From Gnetum montanum (taxonomy: Eukaryota; Streptophyta; Gnetopsida; Gnetales; Gnetaceae), in contig MNCI01004170.1 of NCBI GenBank assembly GCA_015680685.1, positions 577,641-641,640 on the forward strand: DNA of 64,000 nucleotides. The letters are read 5' to 3'. The position numbers and the translations under genes are program-made. Below, piece by piece: positions 1-11,726 of this stretch. The notes below the pieces were generated by a model that worked only from the letters and a program-made list of their open reading frames with translations, did no database searches and was not told the DNA's origin. Within the stretch, counting starts at the first letter, position 1. Every line of letters begins with the position of its first letter.

Positions 1-1330
1 CATTGGCTGAGTTGTGGTTATGGCAGAAACTGGTTTAGAGATTTATCACTAGCAACTACCCAAGGTGTAGGGGTTAAGCAATTAGTAAAATGAAAAAAAT
101 TGAAAAATTTGTGCCAGGGCCCCCACGACTAAGATCGAACCTCTAGTATCTATAAGATGAAAAAACATGAGGAACAAGAAAGATGAAAAATATCAATGGT
201 AACACCAATAAAATGGATATCATAGATGGGGATGAAACAAGAAATGATTGATTGCAGGAAATGTTTAAGGGAAAGAAGTTAACAATTACATTAAAAAGAA
301 ATGCTAGTGGGTCCTCCCCAAAGCAGGCTCATGTCCTTTATGCCCTAACAAACACACAAACGAAAGAGTCTGTAGGCTCTAGGAATGTCATTTGGAAGCA
401 AGAGTTAAAAGCTTACCCATAAGAATTCACCAAAGAAAAATAATGCATCAACCTAGAACAGACTAATGATACAATCAGCAATGAGGTAGAAAATGGGAAG
501 AAAGATGGAGAGGAGAGAATGGAATGGAATCCCAAGAACAAGATTGTGTAAAGCCCCTTGTGTATTTCATAGTTAAGATAACTGAATAGAACTCATCCCA
601 AATCCAAACTCAACCCAACCACATTCAATGACCTCGCATCAATACACTTGGCCAATCCATCCTCTTGAGGCAACAAGAATGCTTCCACAAAGAGTGACCA
701 CCATCCCAAAGAGAGTGAGATGGAGAAGCAAGAAGTAAGAAAGGGCCTTAGTTAGAGGGAACCTTCAGGCATGGGTAACATGTCTTTCCAGTGCCATAAC
801 TAGTTCTTGTAGCCCATATTGCTTTATTATGTCTAAGGGATGTGCTTTGAATTCTCACCTTTTTCTCTTTTTTTTCTTTCTCTTTTTTTTTATATGTTTA
901 TGTGTGAGAACCACAGCATGCAAAGACTTATTTTTATTCACTCAGCTTCCTGATATTTGAACAATGTCAAAATGGCAAAAAACCCAAGAAAAAGCATCCA
1001 AGCACCCAAGAGAATGGCTAGCACCAATGCATCGAATCCCCTTGAAGTCACACCCATTTCATCCTTTGAGCCTTTCCTTGGTTTGAAAAATACCTAGCCA
1101 CCATTAACAAGTTTACTTAAAAAGAGGGGGGACTATACAGTTCCAAGCCAAAGGAGACCATAGAGTTATATGGATGAGTGGACAGTGTGGACTCATTGCC
1201 TGTTTTACCAAAAGAACCATACCTTAATATCAGCATCATAATTCAAAGGTAAAAACCAAACATTAGCAATCAATATAATATAATTCAATCCACCATCATG
1301 AGCACTTATTAGATGACGAATAAAAGTAAA
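1..1330 (-). other. Element A 3' non-coding tail
   Basis: Read on the minus strand this matches the post-integrase tail of element B at about 46,740-47,970, including the shared words gagtccaca...ccactcatc and ttcaagggga. It is T-rich with poly-purine patches on the plus strand. The small open frame at 1,331-1,528 is the edge of this tail and not a gene. Confidence 0.65.
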
Positions 1331-1539
1331 TCAATCAAACAAAGAAACAATAAAAACATGAACAATGGTGTAAAAAAAATAAGAAAAGCTGAAAGAATGT
1401 GTAAAAAAAATTTTAAAAAGAACTGAGGGCCTAGAATGGTTAGTATAGGTGGACATCTCCCCCATGACCAAGTTGAAAGGAGGAGATTTGAAATAGTGAG
1501 TAGGGTTGTCCATCAAGAGAGGTAGCATGTGTACTGGTT

Positions 1540-2609
1540 GTCCTAAGCTCCTAGAAAGGTTTGGTTTGTTGCATGTTGAACAAAAGTTTCTTATTTGGGC
1601 TCTAAGGTTTGTATATTGTCATGGCCTCTGAAGGAAGAGTTGCATAAATAATATAAGGTCCTTCTCATAGTGTTTGAAATTTAGTACGTTGTGGCACATG
1701 TGTGGGATTTCAGTAGAGAACCTTATCTCCTGGTTGATATTTAACTTTCCTAATTCTTAGGTCATGATGTTATTTATTGAAGGCCTTGTGCAATTCGTTA
1801 GATGATAGGGCAGCTAATCGGGTTTTCATCTAGCAAGTTAAGGGTTACTAATCATTGTTTCTATGCTAGATCAAGGTCAAGGTTGAGGTCACATGTTGTG
1901 GATAGTGTATGAAGCTCAGTTTGAATGGGAAGCATTGGTAATTTACCATACACTAACTCATAGGGAGAGTAGCTTGTAGNATCTCCCTGTTGGTGACTTC
2001 TACTTGACCGTTCGCTTGGGGGTGGTATGGTGTAGTTAATTTATGCTCAACCCCTAAGTGTTGCATTAATTTTTGAAAAGTTGCACCTATGAAGTGAGTA
2101 CCATTGTCTAAAATAAGTGCACATAGCACACAAAACCTGTTTATGATTTGTTCTTGAACAAATCATGTAGTTGTAGATGATGTACAATCTTTAACAGCAT
2201 CTCCTTTAGCTCATTTTGTTAGGTAATCAATGGCAACAATGATATAACTTTTTTCATTGGACATTGCTGTAATCGGCTTCATGAAATCAATTCCCCAAAT
2301 GTCGAAGGGTTCGAACAATTGAATCCATTGTTGTGGACCCTCCATTGTAGCAGTCATTCCCCCATCATATTGATAGCACTCACAAGATTGGATGAGACTA
2401 TGGGCATCCTAAAATAATGTAGGCCAATAATATCCTGCAAGCAGGATCTTAATGGTCGTTCGTCTCCTAGCATAATGACCCCCACAAGGACCCTCATGAG
2501 CATCTTGAAGAACTCGCAGTTGATCTATATCAGGAACACACCATCGAACCAAGCCATCAGGACACACTTTGTAAAGTTGTCCATTGTCTCCATAAAGTAC
2601 TTGGCTCAA
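1540..2609 (-). pseudogene. Element A integrase remnant
   Basis: The open piece 2,609-2,409 holds the N-terminal zinc-binding region (HEGPCGGHYARRRT, ILLAGYYWPT). The core follows to about 1,700; around 2,130-2,090 the second catalytic Asp is kept in LILDNGTHF. The C-terminal GPY-like region is at about 1,700-1,540. Frames are broken by stops. An undetermined base (n) lies in the core at 1,980. Compared with element B, this copy keeps a catalytic Asp that B has lost. Confidence 0.75.
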
Positions 2610-2639
2610 TGAATAAATTGTTATTTCTTCTTAAGTTTT

Positions 2640-4058
2640 AACTCTTGTGGTGTTTTTTGGGTGAGGAGATAGGTGAGAATGCTATTATACTAGTTTGTCT
2701 CCATGGGTGATTGATTATTCACTATACTAGTAAAGAGGAATTCATCAGGGAAATGATCAAAAATTGGATAGTCATCCTCTTTGTTATCCCATTGCAACTG
2801 AGATAAATGATTAGCAACTACATTCTTGATGCCCTTGCAATCGATCATTGTTAAATCGAATTCTTGTAAGATTACAAGCCATCATATGATACGAGGCCTT
2901 ACCATTTCCTTATTCATGAAGAACCATATTGCACTATGATTTGTATGTATATATACTTTATATCCTAGTACATAGTGTCTAAACTTTTCTACTGCAAACA
3001 CTATAGCCATTAATTCTTTCTCTGTGGTAGTGTAGTTAAGTTGTGCACCAACGATACTTCTACTTGCATAGTGGATGTAATAAGGATGCTTCTGGTCATC
3101 TAACTATGTAAGTACAGCTCCTAAAGCATAGTTGGATGCATTAGTCATGATATTGAATGGTTTGGACTAGTCAGAAGCTTGTAGAATGGGTATTTCCACA
3201 AGCTTCTGCTTTAAAGTTTGGAAAGCTAGTTCACATTCCCTAGTCCATTCAAAAGGTACGTCCTTTTTCATTAATTCCACCAATGGTTTGGCAACCTTTA
3301 AAAAGTTCTCAATAAATCTCCTATAGTAGCCAGTGTGTCCAAGGAATGACCAAATATCTTTGACAATTTTTGGTTGATGGGTAATTCCTTGGATAACTTT
3401 GATTTTCTCGGGGTCTACCTCTATCCCTGTGTGTGAGATTGTGTGCCCTAGTACTACATCTTCTTGGACCATCAAATGGATTTTCTGCCAATTGAGCCTC
3501 AAAATGGTTTCTACACATCTTTTTAACACTTGCTCCAACTAGTCCATGGCTTGATCAAAGTTTGCTCCATAAGTGGAGAAGTCATCCATAAAGACCTCCA
3601 TGCCATTCCCTATCTACTGTTGGAATATGTTTAGAACTAGTTGTTGAAAATGTTGTAGGGGCATTACACAAGCCAAACAGTATCTATTTGTATGCAAATG
3701 TTCCCCAAGGACTAGTGAACGTAGTCTTGGCTTAGTCTTCTGGGGCTATTTGTATTTGATTATATCCACTATATCCATCCAGAAAACTGTAATAGCAATG
3801 CCCTGTGATGGTGTCTAAGACTTGGTCAACAAATGGCAATGGAAAGTGATCTTTGAATGTTTCCATATTTAGTAGCCTGGAATCTATGCAAACCCTCCAT
3901 TTACCTTCCTTTTTAGGCACAATAACTAAGTGACTAACCCATTCGCTATCAGCAATGGTGTATATGAACCTAGCCTTGAGAAGTTGTTCGATTTCTTCCT
4001 CAACTACTTGCTTTCGCTTAGGGTTCAATTGCCTCTGCAATTGTTTTTGAGGCTTCAT
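2640..4058 (-). pseudogene. Element A reverse transcriptase and RNase H remnant
   Basis: The minus-strand pieces 4,058-3,732 and 3,538-3,167 cover the RT fingers/palm (GKWRVCIDSRLLN, FLDGYSGYNQIQIAPED) and the thumb/connection (VLGHTISHTGIEVDPEKIK, SFLGHTGYYRRFI). Between them a further frame carries an intact catalytic motif VFMDDFSTYG near 3,606-3,581. RNase H follows at roughly 3,160-2,640 with many stops. The wording is that of Athila-branch Ty3 elements. At least two frameshifts and several stops separate the pieces. Confidence 0.8.
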
Positions 4059-4562
4059 GGAGGGGTCAGTGTAAATTCTATGTTGGCATATCCTAGGATC
4101 TATTCTAGTTAATTCAAGATATGACCAAGCGAAGGCTTCTGACCATTTATGTATTACCTTCAGTAGTTCTTCTTTCTATTGAGGAGAAAGCTTAGCGTTG
4201 ATAATTACCAGTTTTCCATTTTTAAGAAACATGTATTCCATACTAGTGGGCAATGGTTTCAACTCAAGGGGCTCCTACTTAAATTTCTCAAGGATTTCAC
4301 ACTTACCCTAGTTGATATTTTCAAGGTTAAGACTTGGAAGTTAGTGGTGGACTTACTCTAATGTGTCTATGCTATCAATGTAAGCACAAGTCAAACCCTC
4401 AGTTGGTTCCATGCATATGAGTGGACTACTTTCTTGATCAACTCTCAGCCACTGGGTGTCTTCCTGTTGTGTGGCTGCTGCATACAGGCATCTTTGTATG
4501 TTAATCACTTATGCATACTGATTGCATCCAACCAATGCTAAACTTTGCACAAACCATGACCT

Positions 4563-5260
4563 CTACACACAATTACACCCTATGTCACTGTATGCGATGC
4601 ATGGAACTTTCTTCTTCTTGATCTTTCTGAATATATTTTCCTTTGATATTTCTAGGGAAAGATTGTGGATTCCTGGGCATGTATCGATGGTGCTTAGCCA
4701 TGCTCTTCCCATTATGAATGGGAATTCCCCCTTACTATTATTTACCTGAATCACTAGGAAGTCAGCTAGGTGTGACCACCTACAAAAAGTGGTAACAATG
4801 TCTTCCACCAGTCTCAATGGGACAATGATGGACTAGTCAGCCAACTCTAGATGGATGTTGCTCTTTTCACTGGAGGCAGGTTCTAGGCCTTGTACATTTC
4901 TTGAGAAATCAAGTTGACATCAGAACCTAAATTCAAAAGAGCCTTGCATAGCGCATTTCCAGCAATTTGTAAGTATATTAGAGGACTCCCAGGATCAGAG
5001 AATTTCCTGAAAAGGTGGCCAACTTTGATCCAATCGGTGATAGCATGTGTTAGCATGCCTGTATGTGTTGAGTGTGGTGATTGGGTTGAAGGGGGCTCTA
5101 AAGTTTTAATTGATACTGAGGCGTCTAAGGAATCAACTGCTTGTGATTTCAAGGGCTTATTTAGACTGTTGGTTCTAAAGAAAGGTCTTTTCTTCATGTG
5201 GTTTTTGGAACCAACAGTAGGTTGAGAGATAACAACCCTTGTGCCATTACGTTGCTGCAA
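4563..5260 (-). pseudogene. Element A aspartic protease remnant
   Basis: Two adjoining minus-strand pieces (5,260-4,883 and 4,817-4,563) match the protease region of element B (42,654-43,328). The active-site triad is degenerate: this copy reads LLNLGSDVNLI where element B reads LLDLGSSVNLI, so the catalytic Asp codon has become Asn (GAT to AAT). The second piece holds the flap and C-terminal half, including IMGRAWLST. The domain would process gag-pol. With the Asp lost and a shift between the two pieces, this copy is inactive. Confidence 0.7.
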
Positions 5261-5769
5261 CTAGGTAGGGATCTCACCTTGCATCATGAGAGTAGTTGGT
5301 AGTGGAGTTATTGGTGGAAGAGATGCAACTGTATGAGAAGGATGATATGCTTGTGAAATATCTCCTCTAGAAGAGGGATTCCCATAATACTCATAGGCTT
5401 GATAGTGATTTTTTGGAGTGACATGACCAATAGAGTCACGTGGGGAGATTGGCTTCTGCACGCAATATCCATACAAGTCAGGTTTCTAGTAAGGATACTA
5501 TTGCCTTTGTGGTGGCATTCCCCATGATTATGGGTGCTACCACTATTAATATTTCTCAATCAGTGGTGGTGGAGTTCCATTGGGATAATATGTTAAGGGT
5601 TGGTGGAACTACCTTGGATTACCTTGAGGATAAGGTAACCTTCAGGGTGTTTTCCTTTTTTTTAATCGTGGGTTGACTGCATACACCCCAGACTCTTGCA
5701 GATGTGAGATTACAGTGCAACATCCCTTAGGATGGTCATATTGACATATCTCACATCCACTATCATTTT

Positions 5770-7100
5770 CTATTTCTGAATCCACAACCTCTTCAATGAT
5801 GGCAACTTTGCCCTTACCCTTGTTACGTGCATGTTTAGCCTCTTTTTTTTCCTTTTCTCACTACCTTGCTCTCTAGACTCCTCTACTATTTTAAGAACGG
5901 TTTGAAATCTATTGTCTAGGGAATCCCACATTTGATCTACCTTTGCTGAAACTTCTGATGTCATCTTTTGGATAGGCAAAGTTTTCCTATTCACCATCTC
6001 TTCGAGTGGTGACTCTTCTTCATCCTCACAAAATATTACTCCCCTCTTCCAAAGGGAAGGATCTTGGTTATACTCTTCCACACTTTCTCTCTTCCGTAGC
6101 TCACCTTCTTCCTTAGCAACTTGCTCCAATAGTCTTTGAATTTGATGGGACCTAAGCTCAGATAGTCTCCCTTGGGCATAAGTCCCAAGGGTTCTTCTCA
6201 TTTCATGCCTAATCCCATCCACAAGATGGCATAGTTGATCCCATTGCGAATAACCATGGCCAGGACAATGATGTAACAGTGCATAGTATCATCCCATGGT
6301 AGCATCCAAGGATTCACGTCCTCCTTGTTTCCAACCTTAGATTTACTTTCACAAGTTAGACACTCAGGTGTATGTTTGGTACTTGTCATTAAATAGTTCT
6401 AACATAGTACTCCACCTACGAATGGATTCTAGTTCTAAAGACCGATACCAGCTTTCCGCTTCTTTAACTAATTTCTGTGGGAACAACTTAAGTCTTTTCC
6501 ATTCATTCTCTATATTCTATAAGGAACATGCATCATGGAATGCTTATAAATGATTTTTGGGATCAACGTTGTATCCCCCTTCAAATCGTGGGATGTTGTT
6601 CATATCTAATCTCTTGATCCTGCTATATTTCTAATGCCTTGTTGGAATTCTAATAGCCTTAGTTATGTCCAACATACTTTGAGTAGCAAGTAGGGGTTCG
6701 TCGTGATCGTCTCATCCATGGTATCTATGATGCCTATGTTGTTCCCTACTCTCCCTTCTTCTATGTCATGACTCTCTAGAGTGCCCTCGTCCCCTTTCCT
6801 GGTTGTTTCGTCTATGACTTTCACTTTGCCTACCTTTATCCCCATGGTCCTTTTTCCTTATGACTACGTCCAGATACTAAAGGAGAGGATGAACGAGATG
6901 ATGAAGGTGAAGAAGAAGGAGAACCGTCATCATAACGGTGTCTACTACCTTCTCTTTTGTGATCTCAACCCCAATCGCGATTGCGATCATAATGTCCATG
7001 TTTATCATGAGTTCATGTCCCTTTTTCAAACCCTTTGTGCCCATGGGTATCAGAACCTAGGTTATGAATAGAGAAATGAAGGTCCTAATACACAACCCCT
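5770..7100 (-). pseudogene. Element A gag remnant
   Basis: From 7,100 to about 6,640 (minus strand) the reading is a low-complexity stretch rich in His, Asp, Arg and Ser (for example HDKHGHYDRNRD), probably the RNA-binding N-terminal part. From about 6,640 to 6,190 a frame matches the retrotransposon gag core of element B. The longest open piece, 5,770-6,222 (150 codons), is the charged, helical C-terminal part of gag. It contains the block VEEYNQDPS, found almost unchanged in element B (VEEYNHDPS near 41,760). Several stops and shifts break the frame. Gag would form the virus-like particle of the retrotransposon. Confidence 0.65.
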
Positions 7101-7700
7101 TGGCCAAAGTCAAGGGAAGGAACATCGTTGTATGGGTGACTACCTGAGGTAGGTTCACCACCCTCATTTTTGCTTAAGACATATGGGGCATCCTGGGACC
7201 ACTTACCCTTTAAAGACTTATGATGTCTTTCCTATTGCAAGTCCCTTTGAGGTTGTGCCTCTGTGGGATGGTATTCTCTCAAGTCATGGTCTTGCACAAC
7301 ATATTCTGTGTATAAGCACGGCATGCCAATTCGTGTGAGAGCATGAAGAAGCATGCTTGGGACTGAATGATCAGGAGGTCATACTATGTTACCTTCTAAG
7401 TCTCGCCAACATAGTTGTTTGTCTTGATGGAGGATAAAGGTGAAGTCTAGTATATACTCATTAGGATGAATATATACCACTCAAACTTGTTGAGGGACTG
7501 GCAAATCAACGTCATGTGTATTACGTTGCCAATTGTTTCTTGTTTCAAACCTAGGCAGTGAGGTGCTTCTGTACGAAGAAGGAGACATACTTGTCTGTTC
7601 AGTGTGCAATGTATTCTTGTTTATTATTTTCTCAACCAACCCTAAGGGTTTTTTCCAATGATGTAAATGATTTCCTAAGTTCTAATTAGCACACAAACAA
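7100..7700 (-). other. Element A untranslated leader
   Basis: This stretch lies between the primer site and the first recognisable gag-like sequence. I see no supported coding frame, only scattered stops in all frames. Confidence 0.45.
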
Positions 7701-7705
7701 CTAAG

Positions 7706-7723
7706 TCCCCGGCAACGGTGCCA
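7706..7723 (-). other. Primer-binding site of element A (tRNA-Asp type)
   Basis: Directly inside the 5' LTR the minus strand reads TGGCACCGTTGCCGGGGA. This is complementary to the 3' end of plant tRNA-Asp (ending CGGCAACGGCGCCA) with one mismatch. It fixes the orientation of element A and the inner LTR boundary. Confidence 0.8.
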
Positions 7724-7724
7724 A

Positions 7725-8683
7725 TGATGAGTAGCGAGGTACCCCTATGCTCAACCATACAAATACAAGCGTTTCACACATGATCCAACCGAATTCCAAG
7801 GAATAAGTGCTTATGTGCCCTTGTGGAACAAGGACGAGTTGGTTGATCATTGTCTTCCCAAGCCTACCTATATGTCGCAATTGTATGCTTAAGTAAGCTT
7901 GAGGCATATGATTTTTATAGCTTTTATGTTTTTATGTCCTACGCTAGTGGGGAACGAGAGAGGTAACTTAGTGAATAATTTAACTTAACTACTCATTAAC
8001 TAAGTTCTAACTAATCCTAACACCAGCATCTATTCCCACTTTTCGTAGACATCCTGAACTAGTGCAACACTGCTGGGATTACCAAACACTAATCGTTACT
8101 AGGTTACCCAGCATTACACGCATGCTCGAAGTGGTCATGCTTGTGTAATTTAACGATTTATTTAATTTATCAAAATGAATTGTTGTGCTAATAACAGAAA
8201 TGTAAAGTGCAGAAAAAAAAAAAAAATAAAATAAATGCGTAAGAAAACAAATCTCAAATGCTACAAGGATGAAATGAAGAGCTTGTCTTTATTGCCATAC
8301 ATAAGGTGTGCTTAGGTACACAATGCTTGAATAAAGATCCATCCACACTTAGATCTCCTACTGTGAGCACTTGTAAAATACTCTAACTTTCAAATAGACT
8401 ACAAGAGTTTCGCTACTTGACTGCTAAAAGACTTCTTTTCAATTGTGTGCCTAGGCATTGTATTTATAGGCTTGGGAGCAAGTACTCTAATAATTAGAGT
8501 AACTTCTCTAATAATTAGAATAACTGCTAAAGTACCTTCTAGAGTAACAACTCTAATAATTAGAATAACTACTAGAGTAACTGCCAGAGTAACCACTCTA
8601 ATAATTAGAGTAACTGCTAGAATAACCACTAGAGTAACTACTTTAATAATTAGAATAACTACTAAAGTAACCACTCTCATCAC
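7725..8683 (-). repeat. Element A 5' LTR (959 bp)
   Basis: The LTR is bounded by the inverted termini TGATGA and TCATCA, exactly as the LTRs of elements B and C in this window. On the minus strand it holds a core promoter CCTATAAATA (8,470-8,461) and a CAATAAA poly(A)-type signal (8,294-8,288). It ends '...ctactcatca' directly before the primer-binding site. The inner end shares the stretch gagcataggggtacctc with the other two LTR types. The U3 part holds an unusual palindromic repeat array (8,476-8,680). Confidence 0.85.
8476..8680 (-). repeat. Palindromic minisatellite in LTR A U3
   Basis: About five imperfect units of roughly 36-45 bp each contain the near-perfect palindrome ACTCTAATAATTAGAGT, separated by variants of AACTRCTAGAGTAAC. 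The array lies immediately upstream of the LTR TATA box when read on the minus strand. The long open frames seen here on both strands are by-products of the repeat and are not genes. Confidence 0.85.
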
Positions 8684-8689
8684 AAACTG

Positions 8690-11080
8690 AGAAATAGGAC
8701 AAAACACCATTTGACAATCAAAAAGAAGGGTTGAAGGAAATAAGGATAGGTGTTGGACTACAAATCAAAAGTATTAATGTGATGTTTGCCTGTATGAACA
8801 CCCCAAAGGCCAATGCCCAATCTTATCACATCTACATGAGCATTGGGAAAGAATGCTACATCCGGATTTCGTACAGAAGTACTATGCTCAACCATAGTGG
8901 CAAAACCCCCAGTTATGGGGGAGACCATCACTAAATTGGCCTCAACCTTCCCATGCCCTGACACCAAGTGCTTATTATGTTCAACACCCTATTTCTCCAA
9001 CTAAATCAACATCCTCTGCTTCACCTCATCATTATCATTCTCCCAAATATCAACAACCCATGTCCTCTCCCACGAGATCATCACCTCATGTTCCTTACAC
9101 TTCTCCTTACTCTCAATATTCTCATCCTTCACCTCTTTCTACATCTCCACCAATAGTATCAAAAAATTTTACACCATAGCACCAACCAATGAACATTACT
9201 TGTGCTACTATTGTCAACAACAATGGGAGTCCTCTACAACGTTGAAAGTGTCCTTTCTTTAGGCATGGTTGTAGAAAAAGACAACATGGTTATAAAACCA
9301 CTACACCCTCCAGCTTAGCACAAGCCCAACACTGTGATGCATCTTCCTCTTCAAACTCAACGCCTCCTGTCACCTTCTCTAGGCCACCAATTAACACTAC
9401 AACAACCATGTAGCCTAATGAATATAACCACGTGGGAAGACATATCGATCCTTGCATACCGTCTTATGGTTATGGGTGCCATAGTGGATTAGCTTCTTAT
9501 CACATGATCACATCTTAGAATCTTCCCCACTATGTCTATTTTAATCAAGTGTGTGAACCCCAGTTTGGGCACATTCCTACCACCACATCAAAAGACACCC
9601 AATGGTTTGGATATGATCAGACCCTAATATTTTTCAACATGCATGGATCCAACCTTTCTATTTATTAATTCTCGCCATGATCAAAGGTTTAGTCATGGGG
9701 GATATCCCCCATTCTAATAAGCAGACTTAGTAAATGTTTTTCATTTTCTTTGGTTTTACAAAAAAAAAAATCAATTTTTTGTTTTCTAATTTTTCATTTT
9801 TCAATTTATCGTTTTATCTTTTTTAGGGTAATCTCATTTGTAAATAAAACACTCATGTGACAAGTTGGTTGAGGTTTTGTTCTATGCTATCAGGTCACAA
9901 GTAACTAATTATTTGAACAGTGAGCCCACAACATCCACCCATCCATTCTATCAATAAGAGGTTCTACTCTAGGGACGATGATATTCTTGTTATCATTAAA
10001 ACTTAAAGTAACTTTGTACTCATTATGCCTAGAGCAAAGAGTAATAAACTAAGAGGGAATGGTAAGGGTGTGACATCAAGGGAACTTGTAGATTCTCTTT
10101 GGTGACATCTGTATGTGCTATCATGCAACTTGGTTGTACTAAGATCCTTATAGATCTAATGAAATATGGAAGTAAGAGTTGTGATAAAGGTACTTAATAA
10201 AGGAACTCAATGTTGTTCTAGAGGGTCCCACTAGAAAGACATGTAACAATGCCTAAAGGTTGGTAGCTTCTTTAGATCCTCTTTTGAAAAAATAAAGTGC
10301 AAAAAGCAACTAGACAGAGAAAAGGAAAAGAAAGAGGAAAACCAGAAAAGAAAAGATCAAGAAAAATGTGCCGCAGAAAAATTCAAATCACTCTTCCCTT
10401 GCACAAAATGCCAAGTGATCGTACGCCTTGCCATCATGATGCTCTTATGGTTGTTTATCATCAGGATGAAACAATGTAATGTCACTAATTAGAGATGTGT
10501 ACTTGGTTTTGATCTTGGAGTGAAAGGCTAATGGTTCCTTAATCATGCACAACACTTTGGATTCATTGTACCTAGCGTAAGTTACCTCATGTCTCGATCT
10601 CTACAATCCCTTCTACAATTCCTCTCATCTCATGGTCCAAGTATTTCTAACTTATGTCTTGTGTGGCATAGAATTCATACCTCATCGCAGTGGTATTTAA
10701 CATGTGTATGTTTTGTTGCACTAGTGTGGATTGCATTTAATCCTTCTAGTGCCTATGAACATTTTAAGGTGTGGTTACATAAGGGCATGATAGGTTAGAA
10801 CCTACTTTGGGGAGGACCCACTTGCTTGACTTTTGTAATTTGTACTTGTTGCACACCACCACATCATTTTATACCCTCCAAGTATTACATTGTTAAATCT
10901 ATTCTTTCTTTTCCTTTGTCATTATTTCAACCAAATGTTCCTTTGCACCACTACATATCATTTTTCCTCACCTTGTTCAAAGAACTTCATTGTATAATTC
11001 CACTGCATTACACTTTTGGTGCCTTAATGTCCACTTGACATTACCCCAAACCTTTCAAATCCTTCATTTTTGGCTGTGAA
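8690..11080 (+). mobile_element. Athila-like fragment lacking pol
   Basis: From about 8,960 to 9,400 the plus strand is rich in Pro/Ser/His codons, as is the gag C-terminal part of element B at 42,400-42,560, followed by a short basic stretch. From about 9,660 onward it matches the 3' tail of element B: gagcccacaacatccacccatcc near 9,920 and ctttggggaggacccacttgc near 10,805. No PR, RT or integrase sequence lies between, so pol is missing. Small open frames in the stretch (10,297-10,479 and 10,589-11,038) show no family resemblance. Assignment of the left half to gag is weak. Confidence 0.5.
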
Positions 11081-11099
11081 AAATCGAAAATTCATCAAT

Positions 11100-11220
11100 T
11101 TTACTAAGTACCCTATTTTGGATAGGACGCAATATTAGGTATGTGCTCTCGGGTACATAATATCGCATCCATAAAACCTATATATATGAGGGTCCTCACC
11201 CCCCCCCCCCCCACGGTGCA
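11100..11220 (+). repeat. Possible diverged LTR promoter segment
   Basis: The order here is the same as in the U3 of the B and C LTRs: a palindromic GTAC-centred block (11,127-11,168, GCAATATT ... AATATCGC), then a TATA-like CCTATATATA (11,178-11,187). A run of 14 C residues follows at 11,199-11,212. It may be the remains of the 5' LTR that partners the LTR at 14,717. I could not fix its ends. Confidence 0.35.
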
Positions 11221-11726
11221 TGCTCATATATAAGTCATTTTCAACAGTTGCTACAGGGGGAGTTGTTGCAATTTTCTTCCATGATTTTTAGTGCTTTAAG
11301 AGTATACCATTTAACCATCAATATCTCATTCATTAATGCTCCAGTTTCCCTTCCGATCGAACCTAATTAAACTTGAAGTATTTAACCCAATCATGGGGGA
11401 GGGGTATAGTAGAATTCGTGCATAACTTTTACGAAATTTGCTATCGCCTGAAGGATATCATAGGGGTAAGTAATATTAAAAAATGTTAAGAACTCAAGCC
11501 AAACTAATTTTCTTCCTTCACCCAAATCATTTAAATTATTAATTAGAATCACCTGAGCAAATCAGGCTCGACATTAACACTTTTAGGGGAACTTTCTTGA
11601 AAAATTTCTAACTTTGAAATCACACTAAGCAAGAATTCAAAATTTATTAAAGGCAATGAGTAAGGTATGAGATAATTGAACCTTGTTAAATGACTTTACT
11701 AACAATCGATCTTAGTATGATTACAA
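11220..11726 (+). other. Unassigned stretch before element C reading frame
   Basis: I see no gene here. If 11,100-11,220 is LTR promoter, this would be the rest of that LTR plus leader, but no primer-binding site is recognisable. Confidence 0.3.

Larger units (their letters stand above)
1..8683 (-). mobile_element. Element A: Athila-like Ty3/gypsy LTR retrotransposon, 3' end outside window
   Basis: Read on the minus strand, the order is 5' LTR (8,683-7,725), primer site, gag, protease, reverse transcriptase, RNase H, integrase and a long non-coding 3' tail reaching position 1. The pol order PR-RT-RH-INT is that of Ty3/gypsy, and the RT wording around 'FPLPFVDQ' and 'FLDGYSGYNQI' is typical of the Athila branch. 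All frames carry stops and shifts, so the copy is dead. Comparison with element B shows that the first 1.3 kb of the window matches the B tail (about 46,740-47,970). The missing 3' LTR should therefore lie roughly 600 bp left of the window. Lineage within gypsy is by eye only. Confidence 0.85.

Noticed and set aside
8476-8680. CRISPR-like regular repeats
   Set aside because: Units are palindromic minisatellite without unique spacers, in a plant LTR.
8399-8710. Open frames on both strands rich in Val, Thr and Ile
   Set aside because: They are produced by the short repeat unit of the LTR minisatellite; no start context or family match.
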